Positions 1 to 7,473 of a stretch of 64,000 nucleotides of DNA are shown here, piece after piece. Under the pieces are notes generated by a model that saw only the letters and a list, made by a program, of their open reading frames with translations, was not told the DNA's origin and searched no databases. Where the stretch lies: positions 124,001 to 188,000 of the forward strand of contig ONAZ01000002.1 of NCBI GenBank assembly GCA_900315945.1, read 5' to 3'. A program made the translations under genes and the position numbers. Source of the stretch: an uncultured Lachnospiraceae bacterium (lineage in GTDB: Bacteria; Bacillota; Clostridia; Lachnospirales; Lachnospiraceae). Every line of letters begins with the position of its first letter. The stretch's first letter is position 1.

Positions 1-336
1 TCTTGCGCCAGTTGCAATTATTACTGTCTTAGCTTCAATATCGTCTTTTACAGTGTGTAAAATCTTCACATCACCTTTATCTTCTATACCAGTTACGTTT
101 GATACCACAAACTCAACTTCCTGCTCTGTGGCATGAGCTTTGAATTTATCTGCAAGTTCCATTCCAGTCACCTTAGGAAGTCCAGGATAATTGTCAACCT
201 CATAAGTGCTTGTTACCTGTCCTCCACAAAGTGGACTTCTATCTACAATAAGGGTACTTAACCCAGCACGTTTACCATATATTCCTGCACTTAATCCTGC
301 TGGTCCATTTCCAATAATTACAACATCATAAATCAT
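1..336 (-). CDS. trxB: Thioredoxin reductase, N-terminal part (cut by window edge)
   Basis: The reverse strand from the ATG at 336 reads MIYDVVIIGNGPAGLSAGIY, a Rossmann FAD-binding start with GxGPAG, followed by GGQVTSTYEVDNYPGL, the block seen near the start of thioredoxin reductases. The 112 codons end at the window edge near an ATGAR block, so the NADPH domain and the CxxC redox pair lie outside. The family reduces thioredoxin with NADPH in the cytoplasm. The usual family motif GGQ(A/L)..T..VENFPG is present in slightly diverged form, so a related ferredoxin-dependent or NADH-dependent reductase is possible. A RBS (AAAGGAC) precedes the start, and a TATAAT-like box lies in the divergent gap shared with the next gene. 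Confidence 0.88.
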   Translation of the reverse strand, partial: MIYDVVIIGNGPAGLSAGIYGKRAGLSTLIVDRSPLCGGQVTSTYEVDNYPGLPKVTGMELADKFKAHATEQEVEFVVSNVTGIEDKGDVKILHTVKDDIEAKTVIIATGAR

Positions 337-416
337 AGGGTTTGTCCTTTCTTTTTTCACATTTTCATATTATAATACTACTACAAGGTAAATACTAAAC
401 GAAGGGAGAAGAATCT

Positions 417-617
417 ATGGATATGCCAAGCACATCAATGATTAATTCCAATAATGGTATCCTACAACAATTCGGTATTGCTATGCTAGGCAAAGAACTA
501 CAAGTTCAGGAAAGCCAGGCTGCTGCTGAAGTTGCAATGATTAACTCCATGCCTTCTCCTTCATTGGAGAGTCTTGTTAATCCAGCCGTAGGAAATAACA
601 TTGATATTGGAGTTTAA
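417..617 (+). CDS. YjfB-like small putative motility protein
   Basis: 66 residues with a strong RBS (GGGAGAAG) eight bases before the ATG. The sequence has a glutamine- and alanine-rich amphipathic stretch (GKELQVQESQAAAEV) ending in Met/Ser/Pro residues, similar to the YjfB family (PF14070), which is annotated as a putative motility protein in Bacilli and Clostridia. The role of that family is not established. There are no cysteines, no signal peptide and no membrane segment. It is transcribed alone, divergently from trxB, and ends at a clear hairpin terminator. The family match is by eye only. Confidence 0.62.
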   Translation: MDMPSTSMINSNNGILQQFGIAMLGKELQVQESQAAAEVAMINSMPSPSLESLVNPAVGNNIDIGV

Positions 618-636
618 CCTAGTAAAGTACTTACTT

Positions 637-667
637 AAAAACACGCTATTTAATAGCGTGTTTTTTA
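637..667. terminator. Bidirectional terminator between yjfB-like gene and ridA
   Basis: A 10-bp perfect stem (ACACGCTATT / AATAGCGTGT) around one central base is flanked by A-runs on the left and six T on the right. It sits in the short gap between two convergent genes, so it can stop both transcripts. Confidence 0.85.
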
Positions 668-672
668 TTGTC

Positions 673-1047
673 TTATTTCTCTACAATAGCTTCAATCTCT
701 AGCATTACATCCTTAGGAAGTCTTGCTACCTCAACACAGCTTCTTGCAGGATGCGGTTCCACAAAGAATTTGGCATATACTTCGTTAATTGCAGCAAAAT
801 CATCCATTTCCTTAATAAATACAGTTGTCTTTATAACTTTATCCATTGATGAACCTGATGCTTCAATAAGATTCTTAAGATTAGAAAATGCCTGTTCTGC
901 TTGTGCTACCGAACCTTCTGGTATATTACCAGTTGCTGGATCAACAGGAATAACTCCTGATGTATATACTACTGAACCCATATCAATAGCTTGGGAATAT
1001 GGTCCTATTGCTGCTGGTGCCTTGTCTGTGCTTACTACTTTTTTCAT
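673..1047 (-). CDS. ridA: RidA family enamine/imine deaminase
   Basis: 124 residues, the normal length of the RidA/YjgF/UK114 family. Family blocks are visible: GPYSQA near residue 16, the YTSG block near 28, the conserved arginine in ARSCVEV near 101, and the closing IEAIVEK with the conserved glutamate. RidA hydrolyses reactive 2-aminoacrylate and similar enamines released by PLP enzymes such as threonine dehydratase, protecting other enzymes. It acts as a cytoplasmic trimer. The start has a strong RBS (GGAGGAAC). It is transcribed alone; upstream lies the long palindrome at 1088-1300. Confidence 0.93.
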   Translation of the reverse strand: MKKVVSTDKAPAAIGPYSQAIDMGSVVYTSGVIPVDPATGNIPEGSVAQAEQAFSNLKNLIEASGSSMDKVIKTTVFIKEMDDFAAINEVYAKFFVEPHPARSCVEVARLPKDVMLEIEAIVEK

Positions 1048-1087
1048 TATTTGTTCCTCCTTTGATTCTTAATCCTATTATATATTT

Positions 1088-1300
1088 AGAAAATTAATAT
1101 AAATATTCTTCGCATACTTAATGATTTTCTATTTTTTACTCGGATGTTTATTCAATTGATGCTACGCAAACTCGCAACACACAAACACATGTCATTAAGT
1201 CTTCTGTTGCTCAAACAATGCTTCGCATCAATTACATCCTCATAAAAAATCAACGCAAATCATTAAACGTATGCTTCAGAATTATTTATATTAATTCTCT
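1088..1300. repeat. Large imperfect palindrome A (about 213 bp)
   Basis: Left arm from 1088 (AAATTAATATAAATATTCT, then GCATAC, TTAATGATTTT, ATTTTTTA, GGATGT, AATTGATGC) pairs with a right arm ending at 1300 that carries the same blocks in inverse order. Bulges are short. An inner pair GCAACA/TGTTGC continues the stem. The element fills most of the gap between the ridA start and the cvfB stop. It could be a MITE-like repeat or a structured RNA; no protein is encoded in it. Confidence 0.72.
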
Positions 1301-1309
1301 ACATCTATA

Positions 1310-2149
1310 CTACACCTTACGAATCTTTCCGTCACTTAGGGTGATTTGGCGTTCTTTATATAGGCGTCCTATTGCTCTCTTGAATGCATTCTTGCTAAGT
1401 CCGGTTTCGCGTTTTATGACTTCAGGAGATGCTTTCTCTGTAAATGGAAGCACTCCTGCATAACTATCAATTAATTCAAGGATCATCTCTGCATCTTCAT
1501 CCATCTGAATATAGGACTTATCGCGTATTGAAATATCTAACTTTCCATCAGCTTTTACCTTAGTTACTCTGGCATTTACCACATCACCAACTCTTAAGTG
1601 TGATGCATCTTCAAACCTTGGAATCATGGCAGAATACATATCATCCACTGCTACATATGTTCCAAACTCATGCCCGAATTCATATATCCTTCCTTCAACT
1701 TCATCATCTACTTTATATGGAGAATTCGTTTTTAAGAGATGATATATTCCCTTCATGCTACCACAAAGCCTATTACTTTTATCAACATATAGTCTAATTA
1801 GTAATTCATCGCCTTCCTCTACTCTACCTATCATTTCTTTATAAGGTAGCAAAAGATCCTTCTCTAATCCCCAGTCAAGAAACGCTCCTATCTTAGTAAT
1901 CTCTTTTACCTTGAGAAGAGCATATTCTCCAACCGTGAGTCTTGGCATGTTAACAGTTGATATGAGTCTGTCCTTCGAATCCTTGTATACAAAGACTTCT
2001 ATTTCATCACCTGTTTTAACATCTTTTGGCACTTGCTTTTTCGGAAGTAAAACCCTCTCTTCATTTCTATTTCTACTACTGGCTAGATATATACCAAATT
2101 CTACTTTCTTAACAACTATTAAATTCTGTATCTTTCCTAATTCTATCAT
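1310..2149 (-). CDS. CvfB-type S1 RNA-binding protein
   Basis: 279 residues, the length of the CvfB/YitL family. Tandem S1-like OB folds are visible: about residues 1-65 (VEFGIYLASS), 70-135 (KEITKIGAFLDWGL, a typical S1 core) and 145-210 (YEFGHEFGTYVAVD). A C-terminal winged-helix segment follows (about 215-279, with GLSKNAFKRAIGRLY). CvfB binds RNA and affects virulence gene expression in staphylococci; elsewhere its role is less clear. A RBS-like AGGA lies nine bases before the ATG. It appears to be a single-gene unit. Confidence 0.86.
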   Translation of the reverse strand: MIELGKIQNLIVVKKVEFGIYLASSRNRNEERVLLPKKQVPKDVKTGDEIEVFVYKDSKDRLISTVNMPRLTVGEYALLKVKEITKIGAFLDWGLEKDLLLPYKEMIGRVEEGDELLIRLYVDKSNRLCGSMKGIYHLLKTNSPYKVDDEVEGRIYEFGHEFGTYVAVDDMYSAMIPRFEDASHLRVGDVVNARVTKVKADGKLDISIRDKSYIQMDEDAEMILELIDSYAGVLPFTEKASPEVIKRETGLSKNAFKRAIGRLYKERQITLSDGKIRKV

Positions 2150-2237
2150 GTCTATCCGTCCTATTTTTCACCACTGTATTTATTACTTTATTAATTCATT
2201 CTAGAACTTACAAAAAAACAAATAGTGATTAAACTAC

Positions 2238-2987
2238 CTAATCAATCCCATCAATCTTACCTAAATCTTCATACATCTCAATAACAGCAAATTCATTTTC
2301 CTCATTATAGAGAACGACTTGCAAACCATTATATATTGGCTCACTACTAACTTTTACAACATCATCCTTGTATGCCACTTGCTTGTAGCTAGCACGAATA
2401 TACGAAACTTTAGAATCATCATCAAGACATTCTGTTGCAGCCTCAATATATCTGGAATTATTCATATGATGATTAGTATCAATATGCATTTGCCTTACTC
2501 TAAAAGAATAATCGCACTCTCCATTATCAACTTTATTCTGAAGCAAATCGCATACTGGTATCTTTCTCGATAGCCATTTCCTATGAACCTCTGATTCGCA
2601 GGTGAAATCATCAGCCATCTTCTGCGGTACATTAGTCGGCTTTAGCTTCTTAAGGTTCATTAGAATCCACATTGAATCAGCTTCTACTAGCCTGTCTCCG
2701 TCAGTGGTCTCAATTGTAAAATTACGGAATCCCATCATAGCTCTAAATTTATATGGCCAGGTCTTAATCACAATCTCTTGTCCAAGTACAGGTCTTTTAT
2801 TAATCCTAACCTGCCACTCAGTAATATACCATCCTAAATCTTCTTCATTTAACTGTTCTAAATCATAATCTATGGCAATAGAATGAAACATTGAACAATC
2901 AGTCATATACCTCATAATTGCAGATATAGACATTAAACCGAACTCATCAACTTCACTATATCTTACTCTCGATACAAACGAATGCAT
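2238..2987 (-). CDS. Acyl-ACP thioesterase
   Basis: About 249 residues forming two hot-dog folds (PF01643). The N-terminal half starts FVSRVRYSEVDEFGLMS, and the C-terminal half has VRQMHIDTNHHMNNSRYIEA, where the Asn, His and downstream Glu fit the catalytic set of plant and bacterial acyl-ACP thioesterases. The enzyme releases free fatty acids from acyl-ACP in the cytoplasm. I chose the ATG at 2987 because AGGAG lies just before it; an in-frame ATG 15 bases upstream lies in front of this RBS and is less likely. A promoter is seen at 3023-3050. Confidence 0.9.
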   Translation of the reverse strand: MHSFVSRVRYSEVDEFGLMSISAIMRYMTDCSMFHSIAIDYDLEQLNEEDLGWYITEWQVRINKRPVLGQEIVIKTWPYKFRAMMGFRNFTIETTDGDRLVEADSMWILMNLKKLKPTNVPQKMADDFTCESEVHRKWLSRKIPVCDLLQNKVDNGECDYSFRVRQMHIDTNHHMNNSRYIEAATECLDDDSKVSYIRASYKQVAYKDDVVKVSSEPIYNGLQVVLYNEENEFAVIEMYEDLGKIDGID

Positions 2988-3022
2988 TAAAATACTCCTC
3001 ATCTGTTACTTTATCTATATGG

Positions 3023-3050
3023 ATTGTAACATATATTATTAAGAATTCAA
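3023..3050 (-). promoter_or_regulatory. Putative sigma-A promoter of the thioesterase gene
   Basis: On the minus strand TTGAAT is followed after 16 bases by TACAAT, about 40 bases upstream of the thioesterase start. The gap also holds the tail of the tRNA-Gln unit. Confidence 0.5.
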
Positions 3051-3081
3051 TATTTTAGAATTTATTACACATTTATTTCAC

Positions 3082-3114
3082 AAAAAAAGCAACCTCATTT
3101 ATTGAGATTGCTTT
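3082..3114 (-). terminator. Terminator after tRNA-Gln
   Basis: On the minus strand AAAGCAATCTCA pairs with TGAGGTTGCTTT around a short loop, one mismatch, and is followed by seven T. It lies two bases after the tRNA 3' end. Confidence 0.85.
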
Positions 3115-3115
3115 A

Positions 3116-3187
3116 CTGGCCCACAAGGATTCGAACCTTGAAATGACGGAGTCAGAGTCCGTTGCCTTACCATTTGGCGATGGGCCA
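3116..3187 (-). tRNA. tRNA-Gln (anticodon CTG)
   Basis: 72 bases folding as a cloverleaf on the minus strand. The acceptor stem is TGGCCCA/TGGGCCA with discriminator G, the D-loop block is CGCCAAATGGTAAGGCA, the anticodon arm is ACGGA-CTCTGAC-TCCGT, and the T arm contains GGTTCGAATCC. The anticodon in the seven-base loop is CTG, which reads CAG. The CCA end is not encoded. TGGCC at the 5' end and CGCCAA in the D-loop are typical of bacterial tRNA-Gln. It has its own promoter and terminator. Confidence 0.93.
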
Positions 3188-3217
3188 ATATATCGTTTAT
3201 GTTTTCACACAAACGAC

Positions 3218-3247
3218 ATTATACACATATAAGAGTCATAAAGTCAA
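3218..3247 (-). promoter_or_regulatory. Promoter of tRNA-Gln
   Basis: TTGACT and TATAAT, separated by 18 bases on the minus strand, lie 31 bases upstream of the tRNA and directly after the stop codon of the ApgM-type gene. Confidence 0.7.
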
Positions 3248-3249
3248 TA

Positions 3250-4458
3250 CTACAGCTCTAATAATTTTTCAATTAATCGATATCCATTCTCTTCAAACAG
3301 TCCACTTGCCTTGCCATTTTTCTCAGAATATGGTAAATGTGGCTCCTTACCAAGAGTCTTGGTGGAATCGTATAACATATATGGAATAGGTTCATCAGTA
3401 TGTGTTCTAATCTTAATAGGCGTTGGATGATCTGGCATTATTAACATTCTAATATCTTCCCCAGCCTTTGTTACACCTTCAAAAATCGGTTTTATAATTC
3501 TTGAATCCAAATTCTCTATTGATTTTATTTTTCTCTCAACGCTGCCTTGATGTCCCATCTCGTCTGGAGCTTCAACATGAACATAGACGAAATCATTTCC
3601 ATCATTAATTAATGTATCAACTGCCGCCTTTGCCTTACCTTCATAATTAGTATGAAGTCCACCATTAGCACCTTCTACCATAATAACTTTCATATCTGCT
3701 CCAACAGCAATTCCCTTAAGTAAATCAACTGCTGAAATCATAGCGCCATTTTTCTTGGTTTTCTCTGAAAAAGACGAAAGATTAGGCTTAGTTCCTGCTC
3801 CCCAAAACCAAAGGGAATTAGCAGGATTAAGTCCTTTCTTTTTTCTTTCTATATTAATTGGATGATTAACCAAAATATCATAACTTTTAATCATCATTTC
3901 TCGAAGCACCTGATCTTTTGGCAGCTTGTCTCCAACTACTTGTCCTAGAACATCATGAGGCTGAACAAGAGGCATAACTGTACCCTTATCAATTATAAGA
4001 AGATGTCTATAACTTGTTCCAACATAGAACTTATATCCATCTCTTTCGAGTTCCTTCTTAACTGCATCAAGAAGTACTGCTGCATCTTCTGTTGATATTT
4101 CTGATGAACTATGATCAATTATTGTTCTATTTTCATATCTATCTTCGTCCTCTGATAAAGTAACGATATTGCAACGAAGAGCAACATCAGTGTTCTTCAT
4201 CTCAACACCGATACTAAGGGCTTCAAGAGGGCTTCTTCCAGAATAGTATTTTCTTGGGTCATATCCAAGAACTGACAGATTAGCTGTATCAGAACCAGGG
4301 CTCATTCCCGAAGGGACTGTTCTAACCATACCCTGCTCCGCCTTCTTACTCAATTCATCCATAAAAAGTGTATTCGCGTATTCTAATGGAGTCTTTCCAT
4401 CTAACTCTTCTATTGGCCAGTCAGCCATTCCGTCACCAAGTATAACTACGTACTTCAT
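3250..4458 (-). CDS. ApgM-type phosphoglycerate mutase family protein, probable homoserine kinase
   Basis: 402 residues from the ATG at 4458, chosen because AAGGAGAG precedes it; a longer frame reaching 4494 lacks a RBS. The sequence begins MKYVVILGDGMADWP and has GSDTANLSVLGYDP near residue 55, an alkaline-phosphatase-superfamily metal site seen in archaeal-type cofactor-independent phosphoglycerate mutases. Metal-binding DEMGHQG and MPDHPTP blocks occur in the C-terminal half. A bacterial branch of this family is labelled a proposed homoserine kinase because it sits beside homoserine dehydrogenase, as here: hom ends only 38 bases upstream. Phosphorylation of homoserine in threonine synthesis is therefore the likelier job, but glycolytic mutase activity cannot be excluded. 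Confidence 0.8.
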   Translation of the reverse strand: MKYVVILGDGMADWPIEELDGKTPLEYANTLFMDELSKKAEQGMVRTVPSGMSPGSDTANLSVLGYDPRKYYSGRSPLEALSIGVEMKNTDVALRCNIVTLSEDEDRYENRTIIDHSSSEISTEDAAVLLDAVKKELERDGYKFYVGTSYRHLLIIDKGTVMPLVQPHDVLGQVVGDKLPKDQVLREMMIKSYDILVNHPINIERKKKGLNPANSLWFWGAGTKPNLSSFSEKTKKNGAMISAVDLLKGIAVGADMKVIMVEGANGGLHTNYEGKAKAAVDTLINDGNDFVYVHVEAPDEMGHQGSVERKIKSIENLDSRIIKPIFEGVTKAGEDIRMLIMPDHPTPIKIRTHTDEPIPYMLYDSTKTLGKEPHLPYSEKNGKASGLFEENGYRLIEKLLEL

Positions 4459-4496
4459 TAGTCTCTCCTTACATGCTACGCATGCCCTTTGCATAT

Positions 4497-5690
4497 TTAT
4501 CTCACACGAATCATCTTAACTACATCAAGAGTTGATGCCTTAGATTCATATTCTGCTTCTGTCATAACCTCTGTTGTAAATCCGATTTCACCATCTACAA
4601 CACCTTCAACAAATTCTACATTGCCAAATGCGGATTTTACTGCATCCTTATCCGACTTAGTTCTCACGAAGTAAGAGTTTTTAACAACTGATGCATCTGC
4701 AAGGACCTTCTTCTCAGGCTTCCACTCTAGTGGAATATTCATGTTCTTATGCTTTGCCATCTCAACAATATCACCTACAACTGCAGATGCTGTTGGAAGG
4801 GAGCCGGCACCAGATCCATAGAACATTCCATCACCAAGCATATTGCCATGAACAAATATAGCGTTAAACACATCATTTACTGCAAATAGTGGATGCTCAG
4901 GTGCAAGTAAATATGGAGCAACTCTTGCAACATATGTATCACCTACTGCTGTTGATGTAGCAAGTAGCTTAATGTTTCTATTAATCTTCTTAGCATACTT
5001 AATATCGTTTGCAGTAATATGACTTATTCCCTCTGTTGGAATATCTGTATATTCTACCTGCTGACCACATACGAGTGAAGTAAGGATAGCGATCTTTCTC
5101 TGCGCATCATGTCCTTCAATATCAGCAGTTGGGTCCTTCTCTGCATATCCAAGATTCTGAGCTTCTTTAAGCACAACGTCGAACTCGCTACCCTCTTCTG
5201 TCATCTTAGTAAGAATATAGTTAGTTGTACCATTTACAATACCAGAGATTTCTTCAATAACATCGCCTGTTAAGCACTCAAGTATTGGACGAATAATTGG
5301 GATTCCACCACCAACTGATGCTTCAAATAAGAAATTGACATTGTTATCTCTTGCAGTCTTAATTAAATCAGCACCCTTATCAGCAACAAGAGCTTTATTA
5401 CTTGTTGTTACATGCTTTCCTGCTTCTAACATTGCCTTTACAAATGTATAAGCCGGCTCAACTCCGCCCATTGTCTCAACAACAATATCCACGTCTGGAT
5501 CATTAGCAATGATATTATAGTCACCAACTACAAGCTTTTCCCAAGGCTCCCCTGGAAATTCTCTTCTGTCTAGCACATATTTTACTTCAAGTTTCTCACC
5601 AACTCTTTTAGCTATTACATCTTCATTAGTTGTAAGAACTTTATATACTCCTGAACCTATTGTTCCAAATCCCATTATTGCTACTTTCAT
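4497..5690 (-). CDS. hom: Homoserine dehydrogenase
   Basis: 397 residues. The N-terminal NAD(P)-binding motif GFGTIGSGV is at residues 7-15. SNKALVA near 98 and the GIVNGTTNYILTKM block near 187 are signatures of the family, with the catalytic lysine region EKDPTADIEGHDA following. The C-terminal stretch (about 335-397, YFVRTKS...GFTTEVMTEAEYE) is a short ACT-like regulatory tail, so feedback by threonine is plausible. The enzyme reduces aspartate semialdehyde to homoserine in the cytoplasm. It lies in a group with the ACT protein upstream and the ApgM-type protein downstream, all on the same strand with small gaps. Confidence 0.94.
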   Translation of the reverse strand: MKVAIMGFGTIGSGVYKVLTTNEDVIAKRVGEKLEVKYVLDRREFPGEPWEKLVVGDYNIIANDPDVDIVVETMGGVEPAYTFVKAMLEAGKHVTTSNKALVADKGADLIKTARDNNVNFLFEASVGGGIPIIRPILECLTGDVIEEISGIVNGTTNYILTKMTEEGSEFDVVLKEAQNLGYAEKDPTADIEGHDAQRKIAILTSLVCGQQVEYTDIPTEGISHITANDIKYAKKINRNIKLLATSTAVGDTYVARVAPYLLAPEHPLFAVNDVFNAIFVHGNMLGDGMFYGSGAGSLPTASAVVGDIVEMAKHKNMNIPLEWKPEKKVLADASVVKNSYFVRTKSDKDAVKSAFGNVEFVEGVVDGEIGFTTEVMTEAEYESKASTLDVVKMIRVR

Positions 5691-5755
5691 TTTAATTTAC
5701 TCCTTTTCTTTTTATCTATGTATTGTAAAATCATTTGCACTTCTTATAGCAAAAT

Positions 5756-6196
5756 CTACTTACTAAGTATCTTCACGTAATGTATTCCTCCTTCGGACTC
5801 TATGGCATTTACCATAGCGGTTACATCCGTTGCTTTAGGAAACACATCTATAGAAAGTGTAAGGCTTGCAACTCCATGAACCGGAATACTTTGATGAATT
5901 GTAAGTATATTAGCATGATGTTTTGCAACAATGCTAAGAACTAGCGATAACAATCCAGGCTCATCATCAAGCTGTATAACCATAGTAATAGTTTTTCCTT
6001 TGGCACTTTCATGAAATCTGGATATATCATCCTTATATTTGTAGAAAGAACTTCTGCTAATCCCAACTTTATCAGTTACTTCCTGAACAGAAGAACATTT
6101 ACCAGAATCAAGTAAATGCTTAGCTTTAACGACCTTAAGAAGCACTTCAGGAACAGCCTTCTCTTTCAAGACATAATATCTTGTCTTCTCTTCCAT
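5756..6196 (-). CDS. ACT domain protein of the UPF0735/PheB type
   Basis: About 146 residues. An N-terminal helix-turn-helix-like part (VQEVTDKVGISRSSFYKYK, about 38-56) is followed by an ACT domain (about 70-146, with ITMVIQLDDEPGLLSLVLSIV). This is the architecture of the UPF0735 family, often called PheB-like, found beside hom or chorismate genes in Firmicutes. The ACT domain suggests amino-acid sensing. Two adjacent ATGs are possible; the second (6196) has better spacing to the AAGGAGATA site. It heads the hom group and may regulate it, but no target is known. Confidence 0.85.
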   Translation of the reverse strand: MEEKTRYYVLKEKAVPEVLLKVVKAKHLLDSGKCSSVQEVTDKVGISRSSFYKYKDDISRFHESAKGKTITMVIQLDDEPGLLSLVLSIVAKHHANILTIHQSIPVHGVASLTLSIDVFPKATDVTAMVNAIESEGGIHYVKILSK

Positions 6197-6221
6197 CATT
6201 ATCTCCTTACATTTTCAAAAA

Positions 6222-6312
6222 CTTGGAAAATAACTCTCATTATGTGTTCGCTACACAAATACATCTGTACGCAACACACAAATTCTAACACATTAATAAT
6301 GTAGTTTCAAGG
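6222..6312. repeat. Imperfect palindrome B (about 91 bp)
   Basis: CTTGGAAAATAACTCTCATTATGTGTT pairs imperfectly with AACACATTAATAATGTAGTTTCAAGG. The loop contains CGCTACACAAAT and TACGCAACACACAAA, the latter also present in the centre of palindrome A (1161-1190). It sits just upstream of the ACT-hom-apgM group, so it could act as a leader structure or be a member of an intergenic repeat family. Confidence 0.55.
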
Positions 6313-6327
6313 CATAAAATAAAAATA

Positions 6328-6364
6328 AAATGCTCATAGACATTTTACTATCCATGAGCATTTA
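6328..6364 (-). terminator. Terminator of the left end of the polysaccharide island
   Basis: On the minus strand AAATGCTCAT pairs with ATGAGCATTT around a loop and is followed by TTATTTTTATTTTAT. It lies 22 bases after the stop of the alpha/beta hydrolase. Confidence 0.78.
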
Positions 6365-6385
6365 CTCGTTACTTTTCTATATCAA

Positions 6386-7414
6386 TTATGACGCATAAAC
6401 TTTGTCTAGAAATTCACTAACCATTTTCTCATAACCATCTGGGTCTGAGTCAATAGATAGACCATGATTACCCTTTGGAAATTCATGATACTCACTGTAG
6501 CCAGAATAAGCATCATTCATTCGTTTACTATTAACTGGAAGAATGAAATCATCTATGCCTCCGTGAACAAAGCAAATTGGAATCTTACCACTACCCATAT
6601 GTTCTATTGGTGCAATCTTCATATAGTTATAGCCATAAAGCAAGCTAGACATTGCACCACCAAGGAAACCTAAAAATGTTGGTAAATTGAATTTGGTCTT
6701 AAGTCCATTTTCCACAACATTAGCAAGATCTGCATAACCACAATCTGCTATTATAAAGTCAAGCTCAGGCTCATATTGCAAAGCTGTAATAGAAAGTCCT
6801 GTTCCCATAGACTCACCGTGAGCACCAAGTGCAATATCTTTTCCAAATCTCTCTCTTGTATCTCTTATTACAGCAAGAAGATCCTTTGATTCTTTTAGTC
6901 CAAACGTGGTAACTGTTTTCTCATTTTCTCCATGACGTCTATCATCATAAATTACGCAATTATATCCAAGTCTTCTGAATACACTTGCGTATTTCATAGA
7001 ACCATGTCTGTTATAAGTATAACCATGGCTTATAATGACAAACTTCTGTCCATTACAATTATCATTTCCATCTTCTCTACGATACTGCTCTGGCGCGAAG
7101 CTTCCATCAGACAGATGCGACTTAGGATTCTTATAATCATAATTCTCAATGCGACCATAATCATCCATATAATCATACGCTGGAAGAAAAGAAGCATGAA
7201 GGACATATCCTTCATCAGTTGTTATTGTGTATACTGATGCAGGATTCATATCTAGTTTATTCACAAAATCCTTACTCATCTCATTATTCCAGGCATCTTC
7301 CATAGACGTCTTCTTAGGATGAGTAATCTGTGTTGCAACATAGATAATCAGACCTATGAACGCAACAAGTAGGACTGCAAGTATTATTATTAGGATTGTA
7401 AGAAATAGGGTCAT
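6386..7414 (-). CDS. Membrane-anchored alpha/beta hydrolase
   Basis: 342 residues from the ATG at 7414, which has GGAGGC six bases upstream. Residues 1-28 form one hydrophobic segment, so the enzyme is probably anchored with its catalytic domain outside or at the membrane. The nucleophile elbow GAHGESMG contains the catalytic serine (GxSxG form GESMG), HGGIDDFILP supplies the acidic residue, and KGNHGLS the histidine. An oxyanion-type HGYTYN block precedes. This fits the YqkD-like peptidase/esterase group; the substrate is unknown. It is the last gene of the minus-strand run before a terminator, 60 bases from the acyltransferase. Confidence 0.8.
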   Translation of the reverse strand: MTLFLTILIIILAVLLVAFIGLIIYVATQITHPKKTSMEDAWNNEMSKDFVNKLDMNPASVYTITTDEGYVLHASFLPAYDYMDDYGRIENYDYKNPKSHLSDGSFAPEQYRREDGNDNCNGQKFVIISHGYTYNRHGSMKYASVFRRLGYNCVIYDDRRHGENEKTVTTFGLKESKDLLAVIRDTRERFGKDIALGAHGESMGTGLSITALQYEPELDFIIADCGYADLANVVENGLKTKFNLPTFLGFLGGAMSSLLYGYNYMKIAPIEHMGSGKIPICFVHGGIDDFILPVNSKRMNDAYSGYSEYHEFPKGNHGLSIDSDPDGYEKMVSEFLDKVYAS

Positions 7415-7473
7415 ATAAAGCCTCCAAATCATATAAAATGTCTTTATATTATATCACAATAATATCATATACT

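Noticed and set aside
668-1072. 134-residue plus-strand open frame opposite ridA
   Set aside because: It lies over a clearly recognised RidA gene on the other strand and shows low-complexity Ser/Ile composition typical of antisense frames.
4465-4490. Short palindrome GCATGCGTAGCATGT between hom and the ApgM-type gene
   Set aside because: It is short and precedes the RBS without a T-run; it could be chance, so no regulatory site was called.
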